A stretch of DNA of 64,000 nucleotides from Undaria pinnatifida. Lineage: Eukaryota > Sar > Phaeophyceae > Laminariales > Alariaceae. Positions 52,322-62,934 of the stretch are shown piece after piece. How positions within the stretch are numbered: the first letter of the stretch is position 1; every line of letters starts with the position of its first letter. A model generated the notes under the pieces. The model was not told the DNA's origin. It saw only the letters and a program-made list of their open reading frames with translations, and ran no database searches. Both the position numbers and the translations under genes were made by a program. The stretch spans positions 13,221,892 through 13,285,891 of the forward strand of contig JABAKD010000029.1 in assembly GCA_012845835.1 (NCBI GenBank). Reading direction: 5' to 3'.

Positions 52322-52374
52322 CGTCAGGTGTGAGTTCGACGAATTTCAAGTCAGTAGTCATACTTTGCATCTGC
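52322..52374 (+). repeat. 50-nt foldable dispersed repeat (diverged)
   Basis: CGTCAGGTGTGAGTTCGACG to CATACTTTGCATCTGC; the outer stem is weakened. Confidence 0.55.
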
Positions 52375-52457
52375 TTATTACGATCTGGTCGCCCGCCGAT
52401 CTTTGGGGCGGCTGTTTAACAGCAGTGTGAGTTTTTTCATGCACTTGCTCATCTCAG

Positions 52458-52563
52458 CGAGGTGGAACACAACCCCTTGACAAAAAGAAGAGCCTATTCA
52501 GCTGCGTCGAATGCTCCAAGCATCGTCACCGAGCTCGGCTGGGATCCAGACGTGGGTCGCAAT
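52458..52563 (+). CDS. candidate orphan exon
   Basis: Bounded by CATCTCAG and AAT then GTATGT, both good splice sites. It codes for EVEHNPLTKRRAYSAASNAP, then SIVTELGWDPDVGRN. No partner exon was found and I do not recognise the family. It could also be an exon remnant like those in the two assembled genes. Confidence 0.3.
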
Positions 52564-53034
52564 GTATGTACCGACGGCTTCCTTTTTTTTCGTCCCGCAG
52601 CCGAAAGTGCGAGCAAAAAAAAATCTCGGCCGCCCGAGAACAGCATGCCCATAACAAAAAGTGTACCAGGTACATTTTTATAGACATAGTCTACATGTAC
52701 AGGATGTACATATATCACATCATACCCTGGTACGTGATAGCTGAAGCGAGTAGTACGTCCGCCACAAAAAAGATACAACAAGTAAGTGAAATCGGAAGTC
52801 TGTGCACGTACGTATCAGGCCTAGACTATGCTGGTTGCTTACGTTCAAGACTCGCAGTTGAAACCGACCACTACAAAGCAGTTACTGTACCTGGTGCACC
52901 GCATGCCACCACACAAGGAAACAGAACATGATGTACAAATTGTTATAACAGCCGCCCTATACACTGATCATGGCATATATTATATACCTATATCCTTAAT
53001 GAGGACACACAACCCGTGATATATGCGCGATCGG

Positions 53035-53360
53035 AGTATCACACACGGCTTGCAAATATGAGTTTCGACAAAATCTTCGATCTCACAGCTGGAGGAGTGT
53101 ACTTTCATTTTTTATAATATATTTTATAGATCGGCGACTCCCCTTACAACTGCAGTGTAGCTATCAGGGTCAACAGGGTGATGTTAGTCAGTCTGTGCGC
53201 GGAAACTATAAACCCCGTTTCTGAGGGGGACAAAATCTGACTGCTGTGGAAGGAAATGCATCCGTTTATCAAGTGAATTCTGTAAGTCGAATATTATTAA
53301 CCGGTGAGGGGAGGGCGGAGTTTTGAAGGACTTGGGGGCCTGGTTTCGATCAAAAGAGGC
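53035..53360 (+). repeat. 330-bp dispersed element, copy 2 (rearranged)
   Basis: The hairpin half (CGATCGGAGTATCACACACG to CGATCTCACAGCTGG) is inverted relative to the second half (GATCGGCGACTCCCCTTACA to GAGGGGAGGGCGGAG). An AT-rich joint lies at 53105-53140. In the copies at 20826 and 54835 the two halves share one orientation. Confidence 0.7.
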
Positions 53361-53404
53361 GGGGTTGGAGGGGGGGGGGGGGGAGGGGGGGGGGGGATTT
53401 ATAT

Positions 53405-53790
53405 ATGATTATGTTTTTTGGGGGGGGGATTCGGTCAGGAGCTTTTTTCGTGTCGGCCTCAGTATGCGATTCTCGGAACTGGAATTCTCGGTCAAATAGC
53501 TTCGTTCGAGCGCCGTCTTCGGGGGGCGGCTCCAACGCCCCTCGCCCTGCCGTATCCGTTCCGCACCTCGACGCGAACGCGGATGGACGCTTAGCGAGAC
53601 AAGCAAGAAGTGCGCTTTTTCTTCGCTTTGGGCGGTATGCGCCCGAGCTAGATTCTCGGATCTTCTTGGCAAATGTAGAGCTTGAACGAATAAATAGACT
53701 AAGGGCTTTGCCCAACATTTCCAAGTTGGCGTCATTTGCAAATTGGCGTCTAATTTCTTCCCGACAGATGCTTTTTTCATGGCCGCCTCC
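53405..53790. other. coding-like frames on both strands
   Basis: The + frame reads SRIFLANVELERINRLRALP, NISKLASFANWRLISS. A - frame reads EEIRRQFANDANLEMLGKAL, SLFIRSSSTFAKKIRES. Both are open for over 100 codons and resemble protein, but they cannot be separated by eye. No splice partner was identified. Confidence 0.3.
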
Positions 53791-54124
53791 AAGCGCTTGC
53801 CCTATCGTAGCTACTACTACTACTGCTACTGCTGTGTGTCGTTTCCTTTCGGCTCAGTGGGTGTAGTGCTATATAACCATAACCAACGAAGGATGTGTCG
53901 TGACCCAGATCATATTTGGTATTCAGGAGCGTGCGCGCTGGAGACGTTGTGAATGGTTATGATAGTTGTTGTTATAGTTTTCTTTTGAGTACTACTAACT
54001 GTATGTAGTACGTGGAGAGGGGATAGCTCCGGAGATAGATCGCTCTTACGAAGTGGGTGATAATTAATTGACGAACTGGAAAACGTATTTGGTTGTTTTT
54101 TTGCATAACATTCTCACTGTGAGT

Positions 54125-54180
54125 GTTACTGAGTCAAGTGACAGTGGGTAGTGCTATGTGTCGTGAGTTCGATTCTCACC
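54125..54180 (+). repeat. tRNA-like SINE relic
   Basis: AGTGGGTAGTGCT (A-box-like) followed by GTCGTGAGTTCGATTCTCAC (good B box in a paired T-arm). The spacing is shorter than in a real tRNA. A diverged relative without the T-arm lies at about 53870-53960. Confidence 0.4.
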
Positions 54181-54329
54181 AACTTCATGTTTGCCTTTTT
54201 CAAGCGTGCGCGCTGACGACAATTATGAATTGTTATTTTGGTAGTTTAACATATATAAGTAATAAACACTTCTACGCAATTGATAGCACGTCATTATCTT
54301 TTTAGCCATCCATGACGATAGCTTTAATT

Positions 54330-54800
54330 CACCCCCCCTCTCCCCTCCCCCCAACGTCCCCTCCTTCCCCACCACCACCCGCACAATCGCCTGGACCTAG
54401 CACCACGCGTACAGCAAGCCCCTACATATATGCGACCTCAACCTGATAAAAACCCCTTCCCCCTCGAAAAAAAAAACAAAAAAACACACAAATCCCCCCC
54501 CCCCCCCCCCCCCCCCCTCCCCCCCCCCCTCCCCCCCCCCCTCCCCCCCCCCCCCTTTTTTTTTCCTCGCTCCCTCTTGCTCAAACGCCCCACCTAACAT
54601 CGAAATCACCCCATTATCTTTCGAGAGCCACCCATGCCGCTGCTCCAATTCATGCCTCCCCCCCAACACCCCACCCCCTCTTCTTCCCCACCACCCGCAC
54701 CATCACCTAGACCGAGCGCCACGCGTATAGCAAACCCTCACATCTATGCGAGCTAAAGCTGTGTAAAACCCTTTCGTCCCCCCCCCCCCCCCCCCTCCCC
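54330..54800 (+). repeat. poly(C) tracts within a duplicated C-rich block
   Basis: Interrupted poly(C) of about 55 bases at 54494-54554 and another of about 20 at 54778. The flanking text CACCACGCGTACAGCAAGCC (54400) recurs as GCCACGCGTATAGCAAACCC (54718), showing a duplication of about 320 bp. Confidence 0.7.
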
Positions 54801-54834
54801 CCTCCGCCCCGCCTCGAACACTCCGCCCTCTCCT

Positions 54835-55215
54835 CACCGGTTGTACGACTTACAGGATATACATGATAAACTGCCCTCCCCGCTCACCGGTTATACGACC
54901 TACAGGATACACCTGATAAACTGATGCATTTCCTTCCAAAGATGCCAGATTTTGTCCCCCTCAAAAAAGGGTTTTATAGTTTCCGCGTACAGACTGACTA
55001 ACGTCACCCTGTTGACCCTGATAGCTACACTGTAGTTCCAAGGGGAGTCGCCGACCTATATCCTTCATGAGGACACACAACCCGTAATACGCGCGATCGG
55101 AGTATCACACACAGCTTGCAAAGATGAGTTTCGACAACACCTTCGATCTCACAGCTGGAGTGTTTTTTATTTTTGTAATATTATAAAAATAAAACTACAC
55201 TCCAGCTGTGAGATC
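54835..55215 (-). repeat. 330-bp dispersed element, copy 3, with palindromic end
   Basis: Opposite-strand copy of 20826-21150, with its outer part (CGGTTGTACGACTTACAGGA, then GATAAACTG) duplicated. It ends in a long palindrome: CGATCTCACAGCTGGAGTGT, AT-rich spacer, ACACTCCAGCTGTGAGATCG. A second head-to-head start of the element is thus present. Confidence 0.75.
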
Positions 55216-55254
55216 GCAGATAGTATATACCAGGTAGGTAGTAGCATTACCCAC

Positions 55255-55345
55255 TGAGCTGCTGAGTCAAGCGATAAAGTATAGCTCAGTGGGCAGTGCT
55301 GTAGCATTTCTCGGTCAAATCAATTTGTTCGAAGACCGCCGTCCA
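55255..55345 (+). repeat. tRNA-like SINE relic with inverted A-box
   Basis: TATAGCTCAGTGGGCAGTGC is a clear A box with D-arm; TTGTTCGAAGACC resembles a B box at roughly the correct distance. Forty bases upstream, ACCCACTGAGCT is its reverse complement. No acceptor stem is evident. Confidence 0.45.
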
Positions 55346-55399
55346 AGCGAGAAGCGCGAAAATTTTTGTATTTTGAACGGTACTCTCCAGTTATTCTTC

Positions 55400-55943
55400 G
55401 GACCTTCATGTATGAAGAGGTTGATAAAATAAAACTTGGCAAGACATTATTTCCAAAATTGTCGTAATATTTTGTGCCAAAACAAATAGGTCTAATGATA
55501 TGACTGAAAAAAATCCCGTGGTACTGCGGTAGGGATCATAGTAGTGCATTTGTTTATTGAATTTCGGTAGGTACATGTAGATACATACATGGATATAGAC
55601 GTGGCAAGCGCGCGCATGACTAAATGAGGAGGAGGTAGTAGTGATTACGATTACTGCGCCAGGAAAAGCCACACAGCAGCATTGCGAGTGGCTGCGTCCC
55701 CGGGGCCTCGAGGGTCGTAATATACAAGTTCCTCCTGTTGTTAAGCTGCGCCACTCGAAGGTGGTGGTACGTAGAGAGTAGGATGGCGTGATTTGTTGTT
55801 GCTGTGGTCCCTGACTCCGTTGCTGTGGTGTTTTGCCGGTCAAATGCAAGCGGTCGTGTGTTGGTACGTAACTTGATGTGCTCCTTGTTGTTGCTGATTG
55901 CTGATTGATCATCTCTTTTAGTGTTTTTTTTTTTTCGGCACAC
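55400..55943. other. no gene recognised
   Basis: Minus-strand frames of 115-168 codons are open but overlap and show no domain. Confidence 0.4.
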
Positions 55944-56050
55944 TTCTACCTTCCAGCTTCTGGACATACAAGCCGTGGTCGCAGGTGTCGTCTTTCCCTC
56001 CCCCCCCCGGTTGTTGCCTTCATTTGTTTTGGCGAATAGGGTTCAGCACC
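55944..56050 (+). repeat. dispersed repeat paired with 1668-1790
   Basis: CTTCCAGCTTCTGGACATAC, CCGTGGTCGCAGGTGTCGTC, a C-rich stretch and AATAGGGTTCAGCA, in the same order as the copy at 1668. Confidence 0.5.
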
Positions 56051-56379
56051 CAGATATTATATTTTTCTGTGCACCCTGCTCATGTCTGAGTTGAAGCGCA
56101 AACAGCTTGTGTCAGACTTCGCCACTTGAGCGGTTTAAGGAGCCACTCTACAGACAGTTTTTTGTGTGGATTTTGTCAAAGTGTTGCCGAGTGGCAGGGA
56201 CACAGGAGGCATCGGTGTTGGAAAGCACCGCTTCGCGTTGTATGGCTTCATCTCGTAGATTGCTAGTTTCTTAGCTCAGGGCTTGGTACAAGTTACGGCT
56301 CCAAGTGACGGGATAAGGACGGTGGGTTCTATCAATCCCCCGCCACACCTACGACGGGCGACCACTTCAGAATCTCAGG

Positions 56380-59160
56380 AAAACAAATATTGGAATAGCC
56401 AAATACTACATCAGGTCCACGACAGCCGTTCTAGAAAGACTGTTGGCTTTTATCGGAGATAGGCGTGCCGCAGGGCACCCCCAGAGGTAACAAACTGGTC
56501 GATGAATATGTCGGTGGTGTGGGCGGTTATGAACTGCGCTGCTGTGGCGGAGAACATGTCGGCGCGGCGGCTGAATCAGTCAGCGAAGATGATGATGAAG
56601 AGCTTGCCGCGCAGGGTGACTGGTCAGTGGGCCGCAGTAGTCAACGCTGACGGTGATGCCGGGGCTGTTGGGCAGGGGCAGGGAAAGGGTAGGTGCCAGC
56701 GGATCGTTTGGCGTGACGTCTTGCGCACCTGACATTTGAGGCAGCGGCGGGTTTACCAGCGGGCGGAGGCGTCCATGCCAATCCACCAGAAGAAACGCGC
56801 GAGCAGGCGAGCCGCTACTAAACTCCCAAGTGGCAGGAGGTGGTGTCGTGGCACGTGTGTAGCACCCAGGGGCGAATCAGCACCGGAAGGTAGACACGCG
56901 GGGGTGTGAGGGGGGCAGGCGGGGTGTTGTTTCCGGGAGGCAGAGTAGGTGGTCGGTGAACCATGAGGACGGTTTCGTCGTCTGTGCGGTGGAGTTCGCT
57001 GTTGACGGCGAGCGTAAGGACGTCGGAAAACTGTTGGTGTCAAACCGCGGGGATGAAATCCATAAAGTCGATCATTAGACGATCCCAAGGATGGGGGCGG
57101 ATGGTGGCGGAGCAGAGGGGCTCAGGGCGTTGCTTTTTCGCCCAGCCCTTGTCGGTGCAGCGCTCGACGCAGGGAATAAGGTGAGGGACGTCGTCGGGTT
57201 CGACGATAGGCTCCGGAAGGAGAAGCGAAGGCCACCGTGTTGGCCCTGGTGAAGGCGATGTAGCACTCGGTTTTGAGGGGTCGTCATCGGGTTTGACGAC
57301 AGGCTCCGGAATGGGAAGCGGAGGCAGCAGTGTTGGCCCTGTTGAAGGTAACGTAGGAGCCGGTCATGAGGGGTCGTCATCGGGCTTGACGGCGGGCTCC
57401 GTGGCGTGGATGGTGGTGGAGGGTTCCATGAAGGAGATGCTGTTGAAGCCGATCTTGAACCGTAGGGTGACGGTGTCGCGGCTTGTGGCTTGCGCAGGTT
57501 GTGCATGGGTGGCATGTGACGGGTTCGACGAGGAGGTCTTGACCGGGGCCGCGGGGCAGCGGGAAGATAAACATCTTGTGGGCGCGGTTGCCTGTGGTCG
57601 ACGGCCGAAATTGTAATCAGCTGTGGCTCGAGGGGTTCCATTGGCCGCGGCTTCGCGATGACGGGTGCGATAAGATATCTGTTCGGAAGGACCAAGGCTA
57701 CGGTAGGGGGGGTACCCCCATTTTCACTGGTGTGTTTGAGCCACTCGCACGAGTAGATCTATACCCTACGGATGAAGATGGTTTAGGCACTTGGTTTGGC
57801 GCAGCTTAGATCACCTTTGCATTGCGGATTGATTTTGTCAATGCAAAACATATAGAAAACGTAAGATTGCATAGGAACAAAGGGGTTACTCGCGCGAGTG
57901 ACCCCTAGCCACTGAAATAAAAGGCCCAAAAGGGGACCCCCCTACCGTAGCCTGGGTCGAAGGGGCTGTTGCTGTGGCGTCAGTTGTAGACGGTGGGGAG
58001 ACCACGAGCGGTCCGCTAACCAAGCCAAAAGGGGAGCCGGCGTCCACGGCGGCTTTCTCGGAGCTGGCGAGCGGCCCGGCGGTGTAGTCGTGGGGTGCAA
58101 TAGGCGTTGGGGGAGTAGAAGGGGTCGGGACACTCCATGGATGGTTCCATAAGGTGGAAGTCACCGAAGTAGTCGTTGGTGAAGGGTAGAGGTTGGGCGA
58201 TGGGGATGGTGCAGGAAGAAGAGAAGATGAGCCAACCCAAACCGAGCATCAGGGAATCACGCGGGGGGGAGCCGCAGAGTCCGACGAGGTAGACTCCGAT
58301 GAGCTCGGAGACGGTGAGGCGGTTAAGTCCTGGGCGGTCGGCATCGTGCTGGCTGGGGAAGGCGGCAAAAGGAGGTCAGCGTTCCCGTTGGCCGTACTTT
58401 TGCGGTAGTACAGCGTGTACGTGTAGGTGGAGAGGAACTCCGACCAGCACCGAACGCGGGTGTTGTGTTCGCCGACCTTGCGGATGCTCTCAAAAGCTTT
58501 ATGGTCACGGTAGATCCTCAATTTGGCCGACCAAAGGTGACCGCGTACCCGTTTGATTGGCCAAACGATTCTACCGGATTCAAGGTTGAGGGGGTCCAGT
58601 TGCGTTCGGCGTCGGGGGTGGCGCGGCTGATGAAAAGGATGGGATGGACGCTGCCGTCGGGTTGTTCTTGGCCGAGAGTGGCGCCAAAACCGTCGAGGCT
58701 GGCGTCACAATATAAGCAATAGGGGTGGGAGTTGCCGGTGACGGCATCCCGTCCGGGTAGACGCTTGGCGGGTTCTTTGATGATGTCGCTAACGATGGGT
58801 TCCATGGCGGGAGTGAAGGTGAAGTTGACGTCCTGATTGAGTAGAGCGTTAATAAGGCGAAAAAGCCACGAAAACTTTGCTAGGAACTTGTCGTAGTAGT
58901 TAATGCCTCCGTTTAGCGCACGCACTTACCTCTGGTTTTGGGGCATGGGCATCTTGGACAGGGCGGCAACCTTATCGGAACTGGAGCGAAAGACGCCGGC
59001 GGAGATGGTGCGTCCCAGGAAGTCGGCGTCGGGGGCGCAAAGTCTGTTGGCAGCAGAAAAAATCAGGTTGTGATTCCGTAGGCGCTTGAAGAGGGATCAG
59101 ATATTGAAGACGAGGACGGTAGTGTCGGGGTCCAAGATTCCCCATGTAAAGAACTGAGAA
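56380..59160 (-). pseudogene. decayed Ty3/gypsy pol (RT end, RNase H, integrase start)
   Basis: Reading the minus strand: LCAPDADFLG and KVAALSKMPMPQ (RT thumb), then GGINYYDKFLAKFSWLF, FTFTPAMEPIV, and RNase H motifs YCDASLDGFGATLGQEQPDG and FISRATPDAERNWTP. These are followed by RDHKAFESIRKVGEHNTRV and YTLYYRKSTANGNADLL. After a Pro/Ser-rich linker with Asp-Asp repeats come PWVLHTCHD, FFWWIGMD and VDYCGPL (zinc-binding start and core start of integrase). Frameshifts and stops are frequent; the catalytic YADD region, gag and recognisable LTRs are missing. It is probably the same broad family as the copy at 40088, whose surviving part is the complementary integrase tail. Confidence 0.75.
57696..57952. 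mobile_element. 257-bp inverted-repeat element nested in the Ty3/gypsy copy
   Basis: The left arm starts GGCTACGGTAGGGGGGGTAC and the right arm ends GGGGACCCCCCTACCGTAGC, C. Similarity runs about 65 bp inward (TTTTCACTGG against CCACTGAAAT, CCACTCGCACGAGTA against TTACTCGCGCGAGTG). It interrupts the linker between RNase H and integrase, so it inserted later than the retroelement. The arms resemble those of 45762-46052. Confidence 0.75.
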
Positions 59161-59218
59161 GTAGTAAGTGCCCTCCTCATGTCTTGAAATGGTACGAATT
59201 GATTCAATTTCACCCCGT

Positions 59219-59452
59219 ATGGAACCTGGTCTCTCACGGGGTCCCGGTGTCGAAGTGGAGAGGGCGGTCCTGGAGGTCTGGTACTCGTCGCGGAGCGGAA
59301 GTCGAAGCGGAAAGGGCGTCGTGGGTTCGAATCCCACGGTGGTCACCACAATGGAACCTGGTCTCTCACGGGGTCCAGGTGTCGAAGTGGAGAGGGCGGT
59401 CCCGGAGGTCTGGTACTCGTCGCGGAGCGGAAGTCGAAGCGGAAAGGGCGTC
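59219..59452 (+). repeat. 132-bp tandem repeat with tRNA-like T-arm
   Basis: ATGGAACCTGGTCTCTCACG begins at 59219 and 59351, with about 102 bp nearly identical after each. Unit 1 continues into GTGGGTTCGAATCCCAC, GGTGGTCACCA (59320-59348), a perfect tRNA T-arm with a CCA-like end. GTGTCGAAGTGGAGAGG upstream is only A-box-like and no acceptor stem pairs, so a pseudo-tRNA or SINE is more likely than a tRNA gene. Confidence 0.5.
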
Positions 59453-59499
59453 GCAGAGCTGAAGTCGAAGCAGAGAGGGCGTCGCGGTGTTGAGGTCCC

Positions 59500-61400
59500 C
59501 TGACGATCGTCCTCACAGCGGACGCACGCTGAAAACCTTTCTTTCTTATATGTAGCAAGGAGATGCTAAAGCTAGAGCTAGAGTGACGGTGGGCTTATGC
59601 CCTTCGTCATGCGGCGGGTTCATCTTTCGGTGGCTGACCTTCCGGGGACGGGTCAACGCCGTCTATGACGGATGACGCCGTTCGCGACCCGGGATCGTGT
59701 ATTGCCTGACCGGTGACGTGTCCTCTCGCGCATGCGTGTACGCGATCTACGATAGGTATCTACGACCCTGTCTTCCACACCCGCCCTTATATGTACATAT
59801 AAAATGATGCATGACCCACGAAAAGTCATGGATTGGCAAGAGTATTTGCGTCACCAGGTGTTTGCACCCTCGCCGTTGTCGAGAGAATCAGTCCCCAAAA
59901 ATTGTCCCAGGGAGCGTGTCATCTTACGTCTTATACGTATGTCCACATGCGGTCACTGCTAAAGCACCACGTGCGTACCGCGATATAGAGGTACAGAAGT
60001 AACACTTTCTCGTCATTTTTTTCTCCCCGGCTGACAAGGATCCTCATCCTCGAACTCCTACTGAAACATTCCTGCGGAGTAACAACTCGACGTTGTAGAA
60101 TACCGTTCGTGCTTTGCTCTGTTGACGCGTGCTACGATATAGAGGTGCACCACGTTTTTTTTTCCGAGGTTCTTCGCTTCGGGAGGTGAAGACCTTAAAA
60201 CACCTTTCTTAACACCTTTCTTAACCCCAAAAACTGATTTAATGAAGAAAATAGACGCGTCCTACGATAGAGGTATACCTTTTTTTGGCGAAAATGGTTT
60301 CTTCTGAATGACGTGACTCCTTAACCCAAAATCGTCGGAAAAACAGGAGATATTTTTGCATGATTCTCGTTGTGCACCTAGGCCATGGGGTGTTTCACCC
60401 GGTAGCAGCTTTGTTTTTGGTCCAAATCAGGTTTTGGGAGGTCTCTTAAGCCCCGAATTCGAGGAACCATCTCAGACGAAAAAAACGCTACCTCCTTCGT
60501 AGCACGCGGCTGCTATGTTGCTACATGTCTAGGCCATGGGGTTGTTCTTTTTTTGTTCATCTGCTAGCACTTTCGTCTTTCTCTCATCGTTGGTTGTGAT
60601 GTGAGGTATGGAGCTCCTCACGCGAGGAACCCCAGAAACGTTAGTGGTGCTTCTTTCGCGACATGCACCGCCAATACTTCCAAGCATATCGGGCACTCAT
60701 GCACGCCACTGTTAGCACTAGTGGCTAGAGTAGGGGTGGGCCCTATTTGCCCTAATGCCTTCACTTGGGGACCCCTCTTCTATACCTCACCCACAAAATG
60801 GCATCGACAAAAAATCAAAGTGCAATTCGACTATCAGTCCCATGGCCTAGGTATGAAGCGAAAGTACACATGGCATTCCAAGGATATTCGGTAGTGCCCC
60901 AATCGAAGATCCCCGTAAACCAGAACTATCTCGACCTAAGCAATCAATAGGGCTGTGAATCAGCGGCGTTTACCGTGCTAAACACATCGGTTTTACGGCG
61001 CAGCCGGTATTGGATCTATCAGCGTATCCGATATATATACTGCCGGTGTATCGGGCGGGCGCAGCGAGGATTTTTGGATTCCTTTAGATTCACAAACCAT
61101 ACGGAATTGAGTGTTATATGTTAGGGAAGTACCAACCGATGTGACACTGGCAAAACGTCGGTAGACACAGTGTCCTCTTGTGCCGATTTAGACTCCGATT
61201 TAAATCGTCCGATTGGCTCCGATGCATATCCCTACGACAAATAATGCTATCCCTATCTAACTTAGCGTGTACTCATGTTAATACAAATACTAGTACTAAT
61301 ACCGCGATGACAACTGATTTATTTATAGGTCCTTCTCACCATACATAAGTTTGCTTTGCAAGTCGAACAGATACGAGAAACGTTTGTTTGAGCACAAGCG
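59500..61400. other. no gene recognised; diverged tandem segments
   Basis: TACGATATAGAGGT-type segments recur near 59978, 60130 and 60260, and CTAGGCCATGGGGT recurs near 60380 and 60528. A segment at 60785-60915 (ACCTCACCCA to GGATATTCGGTAGT) is repeated in diverged form at 63244-63385. Confidence 0.45.
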
Positions 61401-61409
61401 TAACAGAAA

Positions 61410-61775
61410 AAACGAAAAATCACCATCATCATCACGATCACGATCTTCATCAACATCGTAAACATTACCATCATCATGTTCATCGCCATTGTCGTCATCG
61501 TCATCATCGACGATTACGACAGTGATGATGATCATCATAACCATCACCATCATCACCATGATGGTCGTGATCGCGGTCATTGTCACTAGTGCCATCATCA
61601 TCATCACATCATCATCATCATATCATCATCATCACCGTCATTATCATCGTCATCATTCATCATCTTCATTACCATCATTATTACCATCATCACCATCGTC
61701 ATCATCATCATTATCGACATACTCGTCGTCATCATCACCACCACCGTCATCATCAGCAGCATCGTCATCCTTATG
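61410..61775 (+). repeat. (ATC)n/(TCA)n trinucleotide array
   Basis: About 365 bp of ATC repeats with CAC and GTC variants. Frames read poly-His, Ser, Ile or Asp on the two strands and are not evidence of coding. Confidence 0.9.
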
Positions 61776-61975
61776 ACAGCCATTGACTTCGTATACTACA
61801 GTACCAGGTAAAAAAAAAGCCATAAAGATGTATCTCGGTTCAAACCACTCCCATACCGTCAAGCCTAGTCAAGTCATTCCCACCTGCCATTCATAAGCAA
61901 GGAAGTACGCACAGGATTCGAAAATCCATCCCACAACCGGTTCTCAGTAGGACGCAGCTCACCCTTCATGCGACT

Positions 61976-62140
61976 CACCGAACACCTCACGACGCTTGAC
62001 TTCGTGCATGGTGAAAGCAATGTGTGCCTGGTCGGTGAAAGCCCGACGTGCTCCATCCCGGTGCTTTGACCGTAGGGATGCGAGGGTATACGGTCTTGAG
62101 ACCACAGCCAAACAAGATACAAGTACCCCCCCCCGGCTAC
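61976..62140 (+). repeat. dispersed repeat paired with 34090-34245
   Basis: CCGAACACCTCACGACGCTT, GGTGAAAGCCCGACGTGCTC, CATCCCGG, GGTCTTGAGACCACAGCC, then AGTACCCCCC. In both places a GCCGGCAC repeat lies within about 200 bp. Confidence 0.7.
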
Positions 62141-62203
62141 CGGTATGAGTGGATACGCGGCTGCAGTGAGTGGTAGCCTCCCTAGATAGTGCACCGGAAT
62201 GTG

Positions 62204-62375
62204 AGCCAGCCGAGAACGCCGGCAGTATAGCGGACACCGGCACTACTGGGCATATTGCCGATACTGGTTATAGTATATGGCAGCGGGTTGCAGTCGCGGC
62301 AACGATTTGGCCGGCACTTTATCGGCAGCAAGAACTGTTCAACCGGCACTGCAGAGGGACAACGACTGTACTCTA
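62204..62375 (+). repeat. GCCGGCAC dispersed repeat, copy 2
   Basis: GCCGGCAGTATAGCGGACAC, CGGCACTACTGGGCATATTG, CCGATACTGG, then GGCCGGCACTTTATCGGCAG and AACCGGCACTGCAGAGGG. Confidence 0.7.
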
Positions 62376-62843
62376 TGTAGAAGGGATCGTGGTGTCACAG
62401 AGAAAAGGCGCAATAGCCTCCGCGATTCTAGAATTCGAGCTGCATGGGGCGGCGAACCTAACACAAAATCCGCCCACACGGTACAGGAAAACTAGTAAGA
62501 AACTCGGGAATAGTGAAGTCAGACTGACACTTACAGAAATATAAGAAATCCGGGAGCCGTAATACTGAATTTGGTGTAGGACGCACCCCCCGCCAAATAA
62601 AAAACTCCGCCTGGGTCGGTATTTCTGTTTCTTCTTATCAGGGTGTTTTGTGTACTGAAAGGATGGACTGGTGGTGCCTGGAGGAGACAGCATGGAAAAA
62701 CTGATACAAGTTTCTGATAAATGTTGGCGGCAATTAAATGCCTCAACAACGGGAAACTCTTTCCTTTTTTCCTGCGGCTCCTATTAATACCACACCTTTG
62801 GCCTTTACCTTACGTACGCACCAAGCAGCTCATTACTACAGTG

Positions 62844-62847
<4 letters not shown>

Positions 62848-62890
<43 letters not shown>

Positions 62891-62892
62891 GC
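62848..62892 (+). repeat. (TAC)n microsatellite
   Basis: About 15 TAC units, preceding the next GCCGGCAC copy. Confidence 0.95.
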
Positions 62893-62934
62893 TATCATGC
62901 CACAATACACAGTGCTGGGTCGCCTTACTTGTGC

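Noticed and set aside
59285..59348. Functional tRNA gene
   Set aside because: The T-arm is perfect, but no acceptor stem or proper D-arm and anticodon arm can be paired.
61319..61862. His-, Asp- or Met-rich proteins
   Set aside because: Translations of a trinucleotide array.
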